A DNA stretch of 64,000 nucleotides from Triticum aestivum (Eukaryota; Streptophyta; Magnoliopsida; Poales; Poaceae), in assembly GCF_018294505.1 (NCBI RefSeq), contig NC_057795.1, positions 229,256,643 to 229,320,642 on the forward strand. Reading direction: 5' to 3'. The stretch's first letter is position 1; every line of letters begins with the position of its first letter. The notes beneath the pieces were generated by a model. That model did not search any database, had not been told where the DNA came from, and saw only the letters and a program-made list of their open reading frames with translations. Position numbers and translations under genes: made by a program. Shown piece by piece: positions 48,875 to 60,800 of the stretch.

Positions 48875-51302
48875 ATGGCCCCGACGTAGAGCTCTTGGGA
48901 TGGCTCCACCATCCGCGACGACCACATCGAGTTTCTCCGCAGGACAAGGCGGCTGCCGAGCGAGGATCTCGTGCAGGTCCACCTCGCGCTAGCGAGGGAG
49001 ATTTCACCATCGCCGGAGGAAGGTGAGCGAGTGATCTTCTACTCGCACTGCATGCGCGGTGTCGGCCTCCCCGCCAGTGGCTTCTTCCGTGCGTTTCTGG
49101 ACTTCTACCAACTCCAGCCGCACCACCTCACCCGCAACACGGTGGTGCTGCTGTCGGCCTTCGTTTCTTTATGCGAAGGCTTCCTCGGCGTCCTCCCCAC
49201 CATCGAGCTCTAGGGGAGTTCTTTCAATCCAAGCTCGGCACGGTCACGGCCGGCGTGCCGGCTCCGTGCGGCGCCTTCATCGCCATGAGGAGGTCCACCG
49301 CCGACAACCCCTTCCCTTCAATCGTGCTGATCCAGTCGGTGAAGCTCTGGCAACGGTCTTACTTCTATGTAAAGAACGTTGCCCCGAATGGCGACTACGT
49401 CAACTTGCCGGCTGGGAGGCCGGCTTCGTGGTCCTACCGGGCCAGATCGCTGATGCCGGCTGGAGCCAGAGCCGTCGCCCGACTTTGGTTGCTCATCCAG
49501 TCGGACCGCCTCACCGGGCCCGACTTGATCACCGCCTTCGTCGAGCACCGGGTCCTTCCTCTACAAGGCCGGCCCCATCTGATCTGTCGGATGAGCGGCC
49601 GCTTCGACCCAAGCCGGCTCAACACCAGGGAGATGCCTCACGACGAGGTGACTTATATGGTGAACTACATCGCCAACTGCAAGCTCAAGCCGGATTGGCA
49701 GTATGGCATGGTGCCATTCTCTCGCGCCAACCCACCACCAATGGTAAGTTTTCTTTCTTTATTTGTCGCTGAATCTTTTTCCGGGCCGACTCCTGACCAG
49801 TCGGTCTGTTCTTGATCAGAACCCCCTTCTTCACCCTCCGGCCGGGACCACGGGGCCGGAGCGCGAGTTTGCCCCCGATCGCGCGGCGCACGATCCTGAT
49901 GATGCCGACTTGGGGGTGGCCGCCCTGGACGAGGACACCGTGGTGGGCGGCGGCGAGACAGGCGGCTCCGGCTTCATCGCCGGCTTCGAAGACTGGCCCG
50001 ACGATGACAAAGCCGACCCTGCCCCACACCGCCAGCCGGCGTCCGGCCCCCAAGGCGCCGACCCATCTGGCGGGCCGGCCGCACAAGGCGGCATACTGAA
50101 GCGCCGAGCGGCACTGGCTCCCTTCGGCGGCCAACCGAAGAGGCCTAAGGTGTCCGCGGCGGCAACCAAACGGGACGAGGCGGCCGCGAAGGCGGCCCGC
50201 TTCCGCAAAGTGGTGAAGCAGCCGCGGGCGGTCTCGGCGTAAGTTCCGGTCTTTACACAACTTTCTTCTTTTCTTCACTTGAAGTTCTTCTAAGTCTTGT
50301 TTCCCGTTTTGTCAACCAGGGCCCCGCTCGCCCTTGAGCAAACTACCGCCGCCTTCATAGTCGGCGGAGCGGGAGGGTCTGCGGGCTCCCGCCACGTGGA
50401 TCTCCGTGCCAAGCTTCAGGCAGCGACGGAGCGGAACGCGCGGGAGATGCGGGAGGCGGAGGAGAGAAGGGCAGCTGTCGCCGAGCTGGCCCTGGAGACG
50501 ACGGCGAAATCGATCGAGGCGCAGGCCGACGCGGCGGCCAGGGCCCGGGAGGAGGTTGAGACCGTGGAGAAGATGGCGGAGGCTCTGCGAGGTCAGCCCC
50601 CGCAGCTCGTCATCCCCCTCCGTTCCGTGCCCCCAGACGTGCCGCAGCCCCTGCCGAAGGAGATCAGCCGCGACCCGCCGGTGGCGGAGAGGGAGGAAGG
50701 CGATGTGATCGTCTTAGAGGGGGAAGTGGTGCCGCCTCCGTCGGCCGGGACCGGCCAAGGCGGCCGGCCCGAGGTGCCGCCTGAGCAGCCGACTGTGCGG
50801 GCGGATCTTGGGGTCTTGTCACCGGCTCGCCGGCATGCGGCGAGGGCGGCTTCAGAGCCGGATCAGCAGAGGGCGGCTGCCTCCAGCTCGTTGTCGCATG
50901 AGCTGGAATCGGCCACCGCTAGCACGCCGGGGTGGATGCAAGGCGGTGGGACAGCCACGCTGAACTTGGCGGCGCAGGACGTCCGCAGCCGGCTTCAGGC
51001 CCAAGCCACCGCGTTGCAGCAATGTACCCGAGAGTTTCTCGTGACGCGGGCGGTCGTCCGGGTGAGTTTCCTTGTTCTTGATTTCTTTCCATGGGGGCGC
51101 GTCAGCGCACCCACTAGGTGTAGTCCCCGAGTTCCGAGACGGGTGCTGAGCAGGTGGCTTGGAACTTCTTTGAAGACTCGTTTTGCTAACTTGCTTGCTT
51201 CTTTGTCCTGTCTGCAGGATTACCACAACCTCCACGCCGCTACCTTCAGCTCCCAAGTCCGGGAGGCAGACAAGAGGGCCGCCGATCTGATGGAGAGCCG
51301 GC
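48875..51302 (+). pseudogene. Intron-containing Transposase_28-type gene, antisense within gypsy H
   Basis: Exons: 48875-49743, 49820-50238, 50320-51061 and 51218-51302. All joins are in phase and introns are GT-AG, except the last donor, which is ATGAGT instead of GTGAGT. Exon 1 has a TAG at 48887 and a TAG/frameshift at 49211. It carries GERVIFYSHCMRGVGLPASG, FYQLQPHHLTRNTVVLLSAF and ITAFVEHRVLPLQGRPHL, the same domain type as in G. Exons 2-3 encode an acidic, Ala/Glu-rich linker and likely coiled coil (EMREAEERRAAVAELALET). Exon 4 is 85 bp (YHNLHAATFSSQVREADK). The remaining exons are lost at the junction with D2. Confidence 0.75.
51092..51131 (+). repeat. Intronic hairpin/PPT-like motif, H intron 3
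   Basis: GGGGGCGCGTCAGCGCACCC is followed by ACTAGGTGTAGTCCCCGAG. It is one of four copies in the window, and its complement contains CGGGGACTAC, which resembles the polypurine tract. Confidence 0.8.
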
Positions 51303-51330
51303 ATGAGTGACTTTGTCTTTTGGTCCCATG

Positions 51331-51396
51331 TGGGGGCGCGTCAGCGCGCCCACTGGGTGTAGTCCCTGAGATTCGGGCCGACTGCTGCGCAGTCGG
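51331..51396 (+). repeat. Intronic hairpin/PPT-like motif, H intron 4
   Basis: GGGCGCGTCAGCGCGCCC is a perfect 7-bp stem with a TCAG loop. It is followed by ACTGGGTGTAGTCCC and a second perfect stem, CCGACTGCTGCGCAGTCGG (51378-51396). Confidence 0.8.
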
Positions 51397-51454
51397 GTCG
51401 GATCTTTCTTGCTGACTTCGTTCTTAACTTCTTCTTGTTTCCATGCAAGTAGGC

Positions 51455-53670
51455 GCCTTGACCAGATTGCTATTGATTATAGCCGCCTTGACATCCCTGA
51501 AAGCCAGAACCTGAGTCGCTGCCCGGGCCATGAAAACCGCCAGCCCCTGAACCACCACCAGACCCATTATTGCCATCAAAGGTGTTGGAATTTTTAAACG
51601 CTTTCATGATCGCGCAATCTTTCCATAGGTGTGTGGCGGGCCGCTCCCTGGTGCCATGTCTCGGGCAGGGCTCATTGAGTAGCTGCTCAAGAGATGGGCC
51701 TGACCCGCCGGATCGAGGCGGCTTACCCTTGCATCTCTGATTGTTACCTTGCATATTGGCATTGTCCACAAACTCCGGGTTACCATCCGCCTTACGCTTA
51801 TTGCCTCCTTGATTCATCGGGTTATGCTGCTGACCCTTTCCATTGCCGTTCTTCTTTCCCTTCCCGGTCTCTTCCTCATCAGACGCAGGATCCTTGGTAC
51901 TATCAGAATCGGTATATTTGACTAAAGCTGCCATCAGCGTACCCATATCTTTGCAATCACGCTTAAGGCGCCCCAGTTTCTGCCTCAGCGACTCAAAACG
52001 GCAATTCTTCTCCAACATGAGGACTGCAGAGCCAGCATCCATCTTGTCAGATGAATGTATTATCTCCTTGACCCGGCGTACCCAATGAGTCGTAGATTCA
52101 CCTTCCTCCTGTTTACAATTTGTCAAGTCCACAATTGACATAGACTGCTTACAGGTGTCTTTGAAATTCTGGATGAAACGGGCTTTCAGTTCTGCCCATG
52201 AACCAATGGAATTGGGTGGCAAACCCTTCAACCAGGACCGGGCTATTGCATCTAACATCATGGTGAAGTATTTAGCCATTGTCGCGTTGCTGACTTCCAA
52301 AAACTCCATGGCCATCTCATAACTTTCGATCCAAGCTCCGGGCTACAGGTTGGCCGTGTAATTCGGCACCTTTTGAGGTCCCTTGAAGTCCTTGGGCAGG
52401 CGCACGTTACGCAGAGCTGGTACCAGACAAGGAACACCGCCGGTTCTAGTGGCTACTCCCGCCTCAACAGAAGTCGTTGGATACTCTGGGAAATCTTGAT
52501 GTGCCGTCTCTTGAGCCGCTAGCTGAGTCGCCCGCTCGTTCTCCTGACGTATTCGGTCTTGCACCGCATTATAGCCACCCGGCTGGTTACGACATTGGGC
52601 GTTGCTTGACAAAGCTTCAGACTCCATGTGCCTGCTGTAACTCGGGCTCCGGTTCTGACGAGGCGGCGCTAACCAAGGCGGAGGAGTTGAATGAATCATG
52701 TCCCGGCTCTAAGAATAGGTCTCTTGCTGAGCTAAGGCCGTCTGGAGAAGTTCTCTGACCCTCCGGGTCTCCACTGCTGTCGGGTCATCACCGTCCATAG
52801 GAAGAGCCGCCAAACGCGTTGAAGCCTCGATTAAGTTCTCCATGGGGTTGGAAAGGTGACCCGGCGGTATCGGCACATAACGCGGCGGTGCCATGCTCAC
52901 ATGAGGTGGTGCCATCTCCCGAGGCTGAGCCGGCCCTCCTGTCCCGGCTGCCATAAGCTGATTGGCCTCTGGCGGGTTACTTGGGCCGGCTCCAGGTGTA
53001 GCAAAAAGAACCCGAGGGTCGTAATTCGGAGGTAAATGGGACTGGGTTTTCTAATGTCTCCTCCTCATCACATCATTGGACGCGTTTAAACTCATCGTCA
53101 GCTAGTAAGCTTCTCACTGCAGCCGCTGCGCCCGGGCGTCTAGAGCCACCCGCTCTGTGGCTAATCTAGTGTCCTCAGCTGCAAAGGCCTCCTTAGCCTG
53201 AGCTATTTCCTCACGCACCCGTGCCACCTCCGCATCGTGCTCATCTTTATCTGCAGGAATAACCATTGCGGTTAACAGGGTCGTAAGCTTGTCCATGAGA
53301 TCTATCAGCACCTGAGCCGGCGGGCGCACGGGGCCGCCTGCCCCGGCTGCTCCTAACCCGGACGTTACTGCCGCAACAGCTGTAGAGTTTGAGCCGGGCT
53401 GAGTCCCAGCCATAAAGACTCCTGCCCATCTTGGCGGCTCACAGGGGTCCGGAATACTGGTGCCATCAGAACAGCCCCCAGCAAGTCGTCTTGCACTTGG
53501 TACAACGAATCTGTTGAGCCGGCGGACGAATCACCGTCTGAGAGGACGGCCGTCTCACCCCTATCTCCAGATCCTTCAAAGAGTTCCTCCCCATGGATGC
53601 AGCCCACGAAGGCACGCTTCATATTAGGTTGAATCCGGGTCTTCCTCGCACGCTGAGCTGTCTCGACGAG
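51455..53670 (-). pseudogene. Gag of Tat-lineage gypsy G/D2
   Basis: One minus-strand frame covers 53413-51470 but is interrupted by stops near 53111, 52706 and 52340. A further frame change near 53420 leads to the N-terminal part under the LTR of I. Recognisable parts are an Ala/Pro-rich N-terminus, ENERATQLAAQETAHQDFPE, the capsid block SWAELKARFIQNFKDTCKQ, HWVRRVKEIIHSSDKMDAG and the zinc-finger-like CPRHG...HLWKDC, then a Gly-rich tail. It is very close to D (34425-35028). The C-terminal side is cut at the boundary with H, the N-terminal side at the LTR of I. Confidence 0.85.
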
Positions 53671-54851
53671 TGTCGGATTAAATGACCACGGGTAGCCTGA
53701 CCGGCTCCCTTTGGCCCTCAGAAAAACAACGGGCCGATCAGACCTTGAAGCACCCAAGACACGGGGCCGCCTTCCTTCGGTCGGCTGCCAAGTAGGCCGG
53801 CTGGCCGAAGGCGGCCCGACCGAGAAACAACCCTTGGAGGACGCCACGATCGGGCCGACTCCAAGAAGCCAGCCCATGAAGGACCGACTCCACAGACCAT
53901 CACCCAGAAGCAAGCGGCCGAACGCCGCCTCCACAGACCATCACCCATAACGGTGACGGGACGGGGCGTGGCTACAGCGAACCCTGCCACCCCCGAATCC
54001 CGGAGAACGCATGGCTACAATACGCCGTACAGGGCAGCCATCCCCTGTCCGGCGTGGCACTGTTGCCATGAGAGTCATGACGCCATCCACGACGGGATGC
54101 CAGTACGGCCCGCAGGCGGCGGGCCCCTTTTGTCAGAGAGACATCCGAAGGCGGCCCGGCCTCCTACAGCCGACCCAAGGCCGGGCCAGCTTCTAGTAGC
54201 CAGCTTGCTCCCCCTCGGGGCGCACGCACCATTAAGCGGATAAGACATGGTAAGGCTACAGTGGGAGCCCGCAAGGTGGCGGCACTGTAGCCATGCTTAC
54301 CACAGCGAAGCCCTCGTCATCAGAGGCGAGGCAACAGTAACCAGCCCCCGACAAGACCCCCTGGCAGTGGGTCCGGCCTGTCGACCAGCAAGACGACAGC
54401 CGGCGGGACCTACCAGTCGGCGGGCCCCAGAAGCCGGCGGAGATGGCGGCGGTCACAGACACTGACAGCCTGGGCCCGCGCCCAGGTTGGATTACCATTG
54501 TACCCCCGGGTCGTAGGCCTATATAAACCCCCCGGGACACCCATGCAAAAGGTTGATCTCATAGAGTTCTAGACACTACCATAGGGAGAAAAGAGAGCTA
54601 GCCCTGCCCTTCTTCCTCCTCGCACCGAACAACCCAAGGAGCATCTTGTAGCCACTTGTTGATCTAGTGATCATGCGGAGACCCCGCAGAGCAGCAGTAG
54701 GGGTGTTATCTCCACGGAGAGCCCCGAAGCTGGGTAAGATTTGCCGGCGTGCATGTCTTCGCCTTATCCCGTTTCCAGGCACCGGCGATGTCTTACTGGC
54801 TCCCACAATGATAAGCCATCCGTTGGCATATGTTGCACCTACCACCCGACA
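53671..54851 (+). repeat. Element I 5' LTR
   Basis: It starts TGTCGGATTAAATGACCACG and ends CTACCACCCGACA (1181 bp), with a TATA-like CCTATATAAACC near 54513. Its inverted partner at 47077-48246 is similar throughout. Confidence 0.9.
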
Positions 54852-54853
54852 TT

Positions 54854-54872
54854 TGGCGCCCACTGTGGGGCC
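54854..54872 (+). other. Element I primer-binding site (candidate)
   Basis: TGGCGCCCACTGTGGGGCC starts 2 bp after the LTR, the usual place and the usual TGG start. I did not assign the tRNA with certainty. Confidence 0.65.
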
Positions 54873-57800
54873 AGGTGCACCGTCGTCCGGAGACTTGCTC
54901 TGGACGGGAACCCTTTTCCTCCCCAATGAGCGTAGCCAGCCCGGCACGCCCAATGGCGCTTGCCCCGATGCGCTGCAAGGCGTCGACGATGCATGCGCGG
55001 CGAGCTGCCTCACTGATCTCCTTGGCGAGGTTTTTGTCTCCGACAAGCCCGCATCCGACGCGGGCACCGGATGCCTCGAGAACCGCCTCGTCAGCCTCCT
55101 CGACCAACTCCATGTCTCCGGCGAGCCTATCGCGGACTTGGAGTCAGTCGGCTCCACCGACCCGATGCTTGTCGACTCCGACACGGCATCGCTCGACGCC
55201 TTCCCCACCGACATGATCGTCTTTGACGACCCTCTCCGGCGAGCTGACAGTGGTGGCAGCACCGTCACCGAGGTGCTGGTCATCAGCCACGGGGCTGCCT
55301 CCGGCGAGAACACCCACGACTCCCTGCAAGCGGTGCTGCAGGACTTGTCTGTCCCCATCCCGGCCAACACCGACGCCGAGGCACTAGAGGCTCGCTGCCT
55401 TGCCCTCATCATGGAGGGCCAGAAGATAAACACCATGAGATGCCTCACGGAAGCCCACCAGCGCGAGGTCGACCGAGCAACCTTCAACACGCCGCCTCCA
55501 GAAGGGCCAAGCCGAGTCAGCGCCGTCAACTGACACGGCGCGGCCATTGCCAGCATGTTGGGTGTGGACCGCCCGATCTACGCCATGCCCCTCGAGAATC
55601 TGCGCGCTGCCCAGTCGGTCGTTGACGAGCTCAATGGACTGGGGGCCGACGAGCTCCCCTACATGACCAAACACATCCAGCAGCTGATCGGCGCGGCTGC
55701 AGCACGGCACGAAGCCGACGTCCGAGCTGGAAGCCCCCCTCGCCGAGAACCCGGCGCAACGTCGCGTACGCCGACTGCGGGAGACGCCCATGCGAGACAA
55801 GAGAAGGAGCGGGCTGCTAGCCGCAGCCGGACATGAATCACCATCGAGCGCGACGCGAAGGGCCGTCCCCGAGGCGTGGAGAGACGAGGCGAGTTGCCCC
55901 CTCCTCCACCTCGCGGAGAGAGATATCCCACCCCGCAGCCTGTCGAGCATCCGACTCTCAGCGGCCGACTTGGTCGCCGCGAAGGAGTCGGCGAGAATGA
56001 TGCCCGCCACCGGATCGACCGCCTCGCGCGATCCCTGTCCCTGGAAGAAGAAGATGATGTCGTCCCGCCTTGCTTCGGCCCCCGCATCCGCGATGAGCCC
56101 TTTCCCAAAGGGTTCTCGCTCCCAAGAGACACGCCCAAGTCTAATGGCTCCGTGAAGCCGGAGGACTGGTTGATCGACTACTCCACTGCGGTTCGCATAG
56201 CAAATGGTAACCGGCGCGTTGCCGTGAAATATGTCCCCCTAATGCTCCAAGGCACGACACGTACCTGGCTCAACAGCCTGAAGCCTTACAGCATCAACAG
56301 CTGGCTCGACTTCACGAAAGCCTTCATCCGCAACTTCACCATCACTTACAAGCGGGCTCCCAAGCCCCGACAGCTCTCCTTTTGCGTACAAGGACCCAAC
56401 GAGTCGACTCGCGATTACCTCACGCGTTGGGCCGAGCGCCGAAACTCCTGCGAAGGGGTGCACGAGGTCCAGGCAATCGAGTACTTCACGACCGGGTGCC
56501 GAGAGGGCACCCTCCTCAAGCACCGCCTCCTCTACGACGAGCCGACTACCATCGACGAGCTGTTGATCATCGCGGACAAGTATGCCACGGCCGACTCCTC
56601 CATGAAGACCGAGCTCCGAGTCGACGCCTTTGGGAAAGTGCTTGCGCCGGCTCCCAAGACGCCGGCTGGAGATTCCACCCGGCGCCCGTACCAAAACAAC
56701 AACAAGCGCAAGGCTCCGATGCCGCCTTCCACTAGTCGGCAGATGGTGACGGTCGAAGAAGAGCAGCCTGAGAGACGGCCGGCTCCCAAGAAGCAAAAGG
56801 GCGGCAGGCCGGCTTGGCAACCGACATTCTCCTATGAGCAGACCCTCGATGCCCCCTGCAAGTTCCACAGTGGCGCGAAGCCGTCCAACCATACAACCCG
56901 GAAGTGCCATTGGCTCACCCGAATCTCCAAGGGCGAAGAGCTGTTGCCGCCTCCGCTTGTGGGCCAGCCGCCTCCTGCCCCCCAGCAGTCGGCCGCTCGG
57001 CCAGCAGTCGGAGCTGTCCACGACGAGTTCCCTGACGAGCATGCCGCCTACGTCGTCTTCACAAGCCAACCGGATGATCGGCGAAGCCGGCGCCGACAAC
57101 ACCAAGAAGTTAACGCGGTCGCCTCCAGTAACCCGGAGTTCATGCACTGGTCAGAGAAGCCCATCAGCTGGAGCCGGGACGACCACCAAGAGGTGATGCC
57201 GTCTCCAGGCTCCTACGCCCTTGTTCTGGATGCTACCCTGGCGACAGAGAGGTGCGCCGCTCGTTTCTCCCGCGTGCTGATAGACGGCGGGAGCAGTATC
57301 AACATACTGTACCGAGACACAATGGAGAAGCTCAACATCAAGCCGAAGCAACTCATGCCTAGCCGGATTGTGTTCCATGGTATCGTACCCGGCCTGTCCT
57401 GCTCACCAATTGGCAAGATCAAGATGGATGTCCTCTTTGGAGACAAGGATAATTTCCGCCGAGAGGTAATATGGTTCGAGGTAGTGGATTTGGAGAGCCC
57501 GTACCACGCACTGCTTGGCCGACCAATGTTGGCCAAGTTTATGGTTGTGCCCCACTATGCCTACCTCAAGATGAAGATGACGAGTTCCAAAGGCATTATC
57601 ACCATAGCCGGAGACTACAAGAAGTCTTCCGAGTGTGCGGCAGCCAGTAGTCAGCTGGCCGAGTCCCTTGTGATTGCTGAAGAAAAGAAGATGCTGGACC
57701 GAGTTGTGGCCTTGGCTGGCAAGCAGCCGGCTTTGTCTCCTGACCCCAAAGAATGTGAAGCTCAAGGTTCTTTCCAGCCGGCCAAAGAGACAAAGAAGAT

Positions 57801-60800
57801 ACCCCTGGACCCGGAGCACCCAGAGAGGCACGCTGTCATAGGCACAGGCCTTGACAGCAAATAGGAAGGCGAGCTCGTCGATTTCCTCCGTGAGAATTGG
57901 GACATCTTTGCATTGTTTCCCAAAGACATGCCGGGTGTCCCGACGGATTTCGCCGAGCACAAGCTACACGTCCGATCTGACGCAAAGCCGGCCAGGCAGC
58001 CCTTGCGCCGCCTGTCAGAAGAGAAGAGAAGAGTAGTCAGAGAAGAGATAGCCCGGCTTCTGGCAGCCGTCTTCATTATGGAAGTGTTCTTTCCAGAATG
58101 GCTTGCCAACTCGGTCCTCGTGCTGAAGAAGAACAAGCAGTGGCGCATGTGCATAGACTACACCAGCCTCAACAAAGCCTTCCCCAAAGATCCGTTCGCC
58201 CTGCCAAGAATTGACCAAGTGATAGACTCCACAGCCGGATGCGAGCTGTTGAGCTTCTTGGACGCCTAATCCGGCTACCACCAGATAAAGTTGAACCCAG
58301 CTGATCGCTTGAAGACCGCCTTCATCACCCCATTCGGAGCTTTCTGCTACCTGACTATGACATTTGGCCTGAGAAATGACGGCGCCACTTTTCAGCGTTG
58401 CATGCAGAAATGCCTCCTCAAGCAACTCGGCAGAAATGCCCACGTCTACGTAGACGATGTTGTGGTGAAGACGGAGAAACACGGCACCCTGCTGGAAGAC
58501 CTCAAGGAAACCTTTGAGAACTTGCGCCGGTTTCAGATCAAGCTCAACCCGGAGAAATGTGTGTTCGGAGTACCAGCCGGCCAGCTTCTAGGCTTCCTGG
58601 TCTCCGAACGCGGCATCGAGTGCAACCCAGTGAAGATCAAGGACATAGAGAGAATGAAGGTCCCTACCAAGCTGCGAGATGTCCAAAAGTTCACCGGATG
58701 CCTGGCATCTTTGAACCGCTTCATGAGCCGGCTCGGAGAGAAGGCTCTCCCCCTCTACCGACTTATGAAGAAGTCGGCTCACTTTGAATGGAATGACCAG
58801 GAGGATCAAGCTTTCCACGAGTTGAAGAAGATGTTGTCCACGCCACCTGTCTTGGCGGCCCCAACTGAGAAAGAGCCCATGCTCCTCTACACCGCCGCCA
58901 CCAGCCGGGTGGTCAGCACAGTCATCGTGGTTCAGCGCCCAGAAGAAGGCCGAGCTCAGCTAGTCCAGAGGCCGGTATATTATTTGAGCAAAGTATTGTC
59001 CACCTCCAAGCAGAACTACCCGCACTATCAGAAAATGTGCTATGGTGTGTACTTCGCCTCCAAGAAACTCAAGCCCTATTTTCAAGAGCATCCCATCACG
59101 GTCGTATGCACTGCCCCGCTTGCCGAGATCATAGGTAGCCAGGATGCATCCGGCCGAGTGGCGAAATGGGCCATTGCGCTGGCTCTGTACACCATTTACT
59201 ACCAGCCCCGCACTGCCATCAAGTCCCAAGCACTGGCCGACTTCCTCATCGACTGGGCCGAGACCCAGTATCTGCCACCGGCTCCGGACTCCACTCATTG
59301 GCGGATGCACTTTGACGGATCCAAGATGCGCACCGGCTTGGGAGCCGGCATCGTCCTCACCTCTCCCAAAGGCGACAAACTCAGATACACGCTGCAAATC
59401 CACTTTGCCGCCTCTAACAATGTGGCCGAGTACGAGGCACTCATACACGGGCTCCTGCTAGCCAAGGCACTCAGCATCCGCTGGATCCTGTGTTATGGCG
59501 ACTCGGACCTAGTGATTCAGCAATCATCCGGTGACTGGGATGCCAAGGACGCAAACATGGCGAGCTATCGTTTCCTTGTCTAGCAACTCAGCAGATATTT
59601 CGAGGGGTGCGAGTTCCTTCACGTGCCACGAGCCGATAATGAGCAAGCAGATGCCCTGGCACGAATAGGCTCCACCCGACAAGCTATACCAACTGGTGTC
59701 GCCCTTCAACGCCTCCTCAAGCCATCTGCCAAGCCGTCTTCGGAATCCAGTTCCATCTTCATGCCGCCTGACCCCGACGCAGTCGGATCCGACTTCGGGG
59801 ACCAGGCAGGCGGCCCGGGGACTTCGGCAGCCGGCTCAGGGACTTCCATAGTCGAACCCGGCCCGGGGACTGCCGTAGCCGAACCCGACCCGGGGACTGC
59901 AGTGGCACAGCAGGCGGAGGCCGACTCCAACTCCTCACAACCCAGCCCATCCACCCTGGTTGCAGTAGCCGTCTTGGCAGTCGAAGAAATCACGGCTCCA
60001 TCATGGGCTCAGCCCATCCTCCGGTTTCTGGTGAATGGAGAACAACCGAGTGACGAGATCTCGGCTAGACAAGTCCAACGCCGAGCCGGATCCTACACAA
60101 TAATGAATCAAGAGCTAGTTAGGCGCAGCGCTACCGGAGTCTTCCAGCGCTGCATCGAGCAAGAGAAGGGCCTAGCAATCATCAAGGACATCCACCAAGG
60201 CGAATGCGGCCACCATGCCGCCTCCAGGGCGCTCGTTGCCAAGGCCTTCCGCCACGGATTCTTTTGGCCGACTGCATTGGAGGATGCCAAGGAACTAGTC
60301 AAACACTGCAAAGGGTGCCAAGTCTTTGGCTCCAAGCAACACCTGTCGGCTTCTGCACTCAAGACCATCCCCATCACTTGGCCCTTTGTCGTCTGGGGAC
60401 TGGACATGGTTGGACCATTCAAGACGGCGCACGGCGGCATGACACATCTGCTTGTCGCCATAGACAAATTTACCAAGTGGATTGAAGCAAAGCCGATCAA
60501 GAAGCTGAATGGGCCGACTGCCGTGACATTCATTGCCGACATTACAACCTGGTACGGCGTACCACATAGTATCATCACCGACAACGGCACAAATTTCACC
60601 AAGGGAGCATTGGCACGTTTCTGCGCGATGCATGGCATCCGACTGGACTTAGCGTCCGTAGCCCACCCGCAGTCAAATGGCCAAGTCGAGTGAGCAAACG
60701 GCCTCATCCTCTCCGGCCACAAGCCCCGACTGGTCGTGCCACTGGAGCGTTCGGCCGGCTGCTGGCTCGACGAGCTACCGGCCGTCCTCTAGAGTCTGCG

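Larger units (their letters stand above)
47077..51454 (-). mobile_element. Tat-lineage gypsy H: 3' LTR plus 3' region only
   Basis: This fragment holds the 3' LTR and the antisense-gene region. Gag, pol and the 5' LTR are absent. It ends inside intron 4 of its antisense gene near 51450, where the gag of D2 starts. It belongs to the same family as element I (shared LTR, shared antisense gene) but lies in the opposite orientation. Confidence 0.78.
42952..53670 (-). mobile_element. Tat-lineage gypsy G/D2 (minus), interrupted by H
   Basis: From right to left on the minus strand: gag (53670-51455), then the insertion H (51454-47077), then the region of the antisense gene (47076-43472) and the 3' LTR (43471-42952). 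Pol is missing. Joining the gag at the right and the 3' part at the left into one element is an inference from shared orientation, order and the gag family. Element I begins at 53671 inside its 5' part. Confidence 0.6.

Noticed and set aside
54576..55556. 326-codon minus-strand open frame
   Set aside because: Antisense shadow of the 5' LTR end and gag of element I.
56239..57147. 302-codon minus-strand open frame
   Set aside because: Antisense shadow of gag, which carries the clear capsid and zinc-finger signal on the plus strand.
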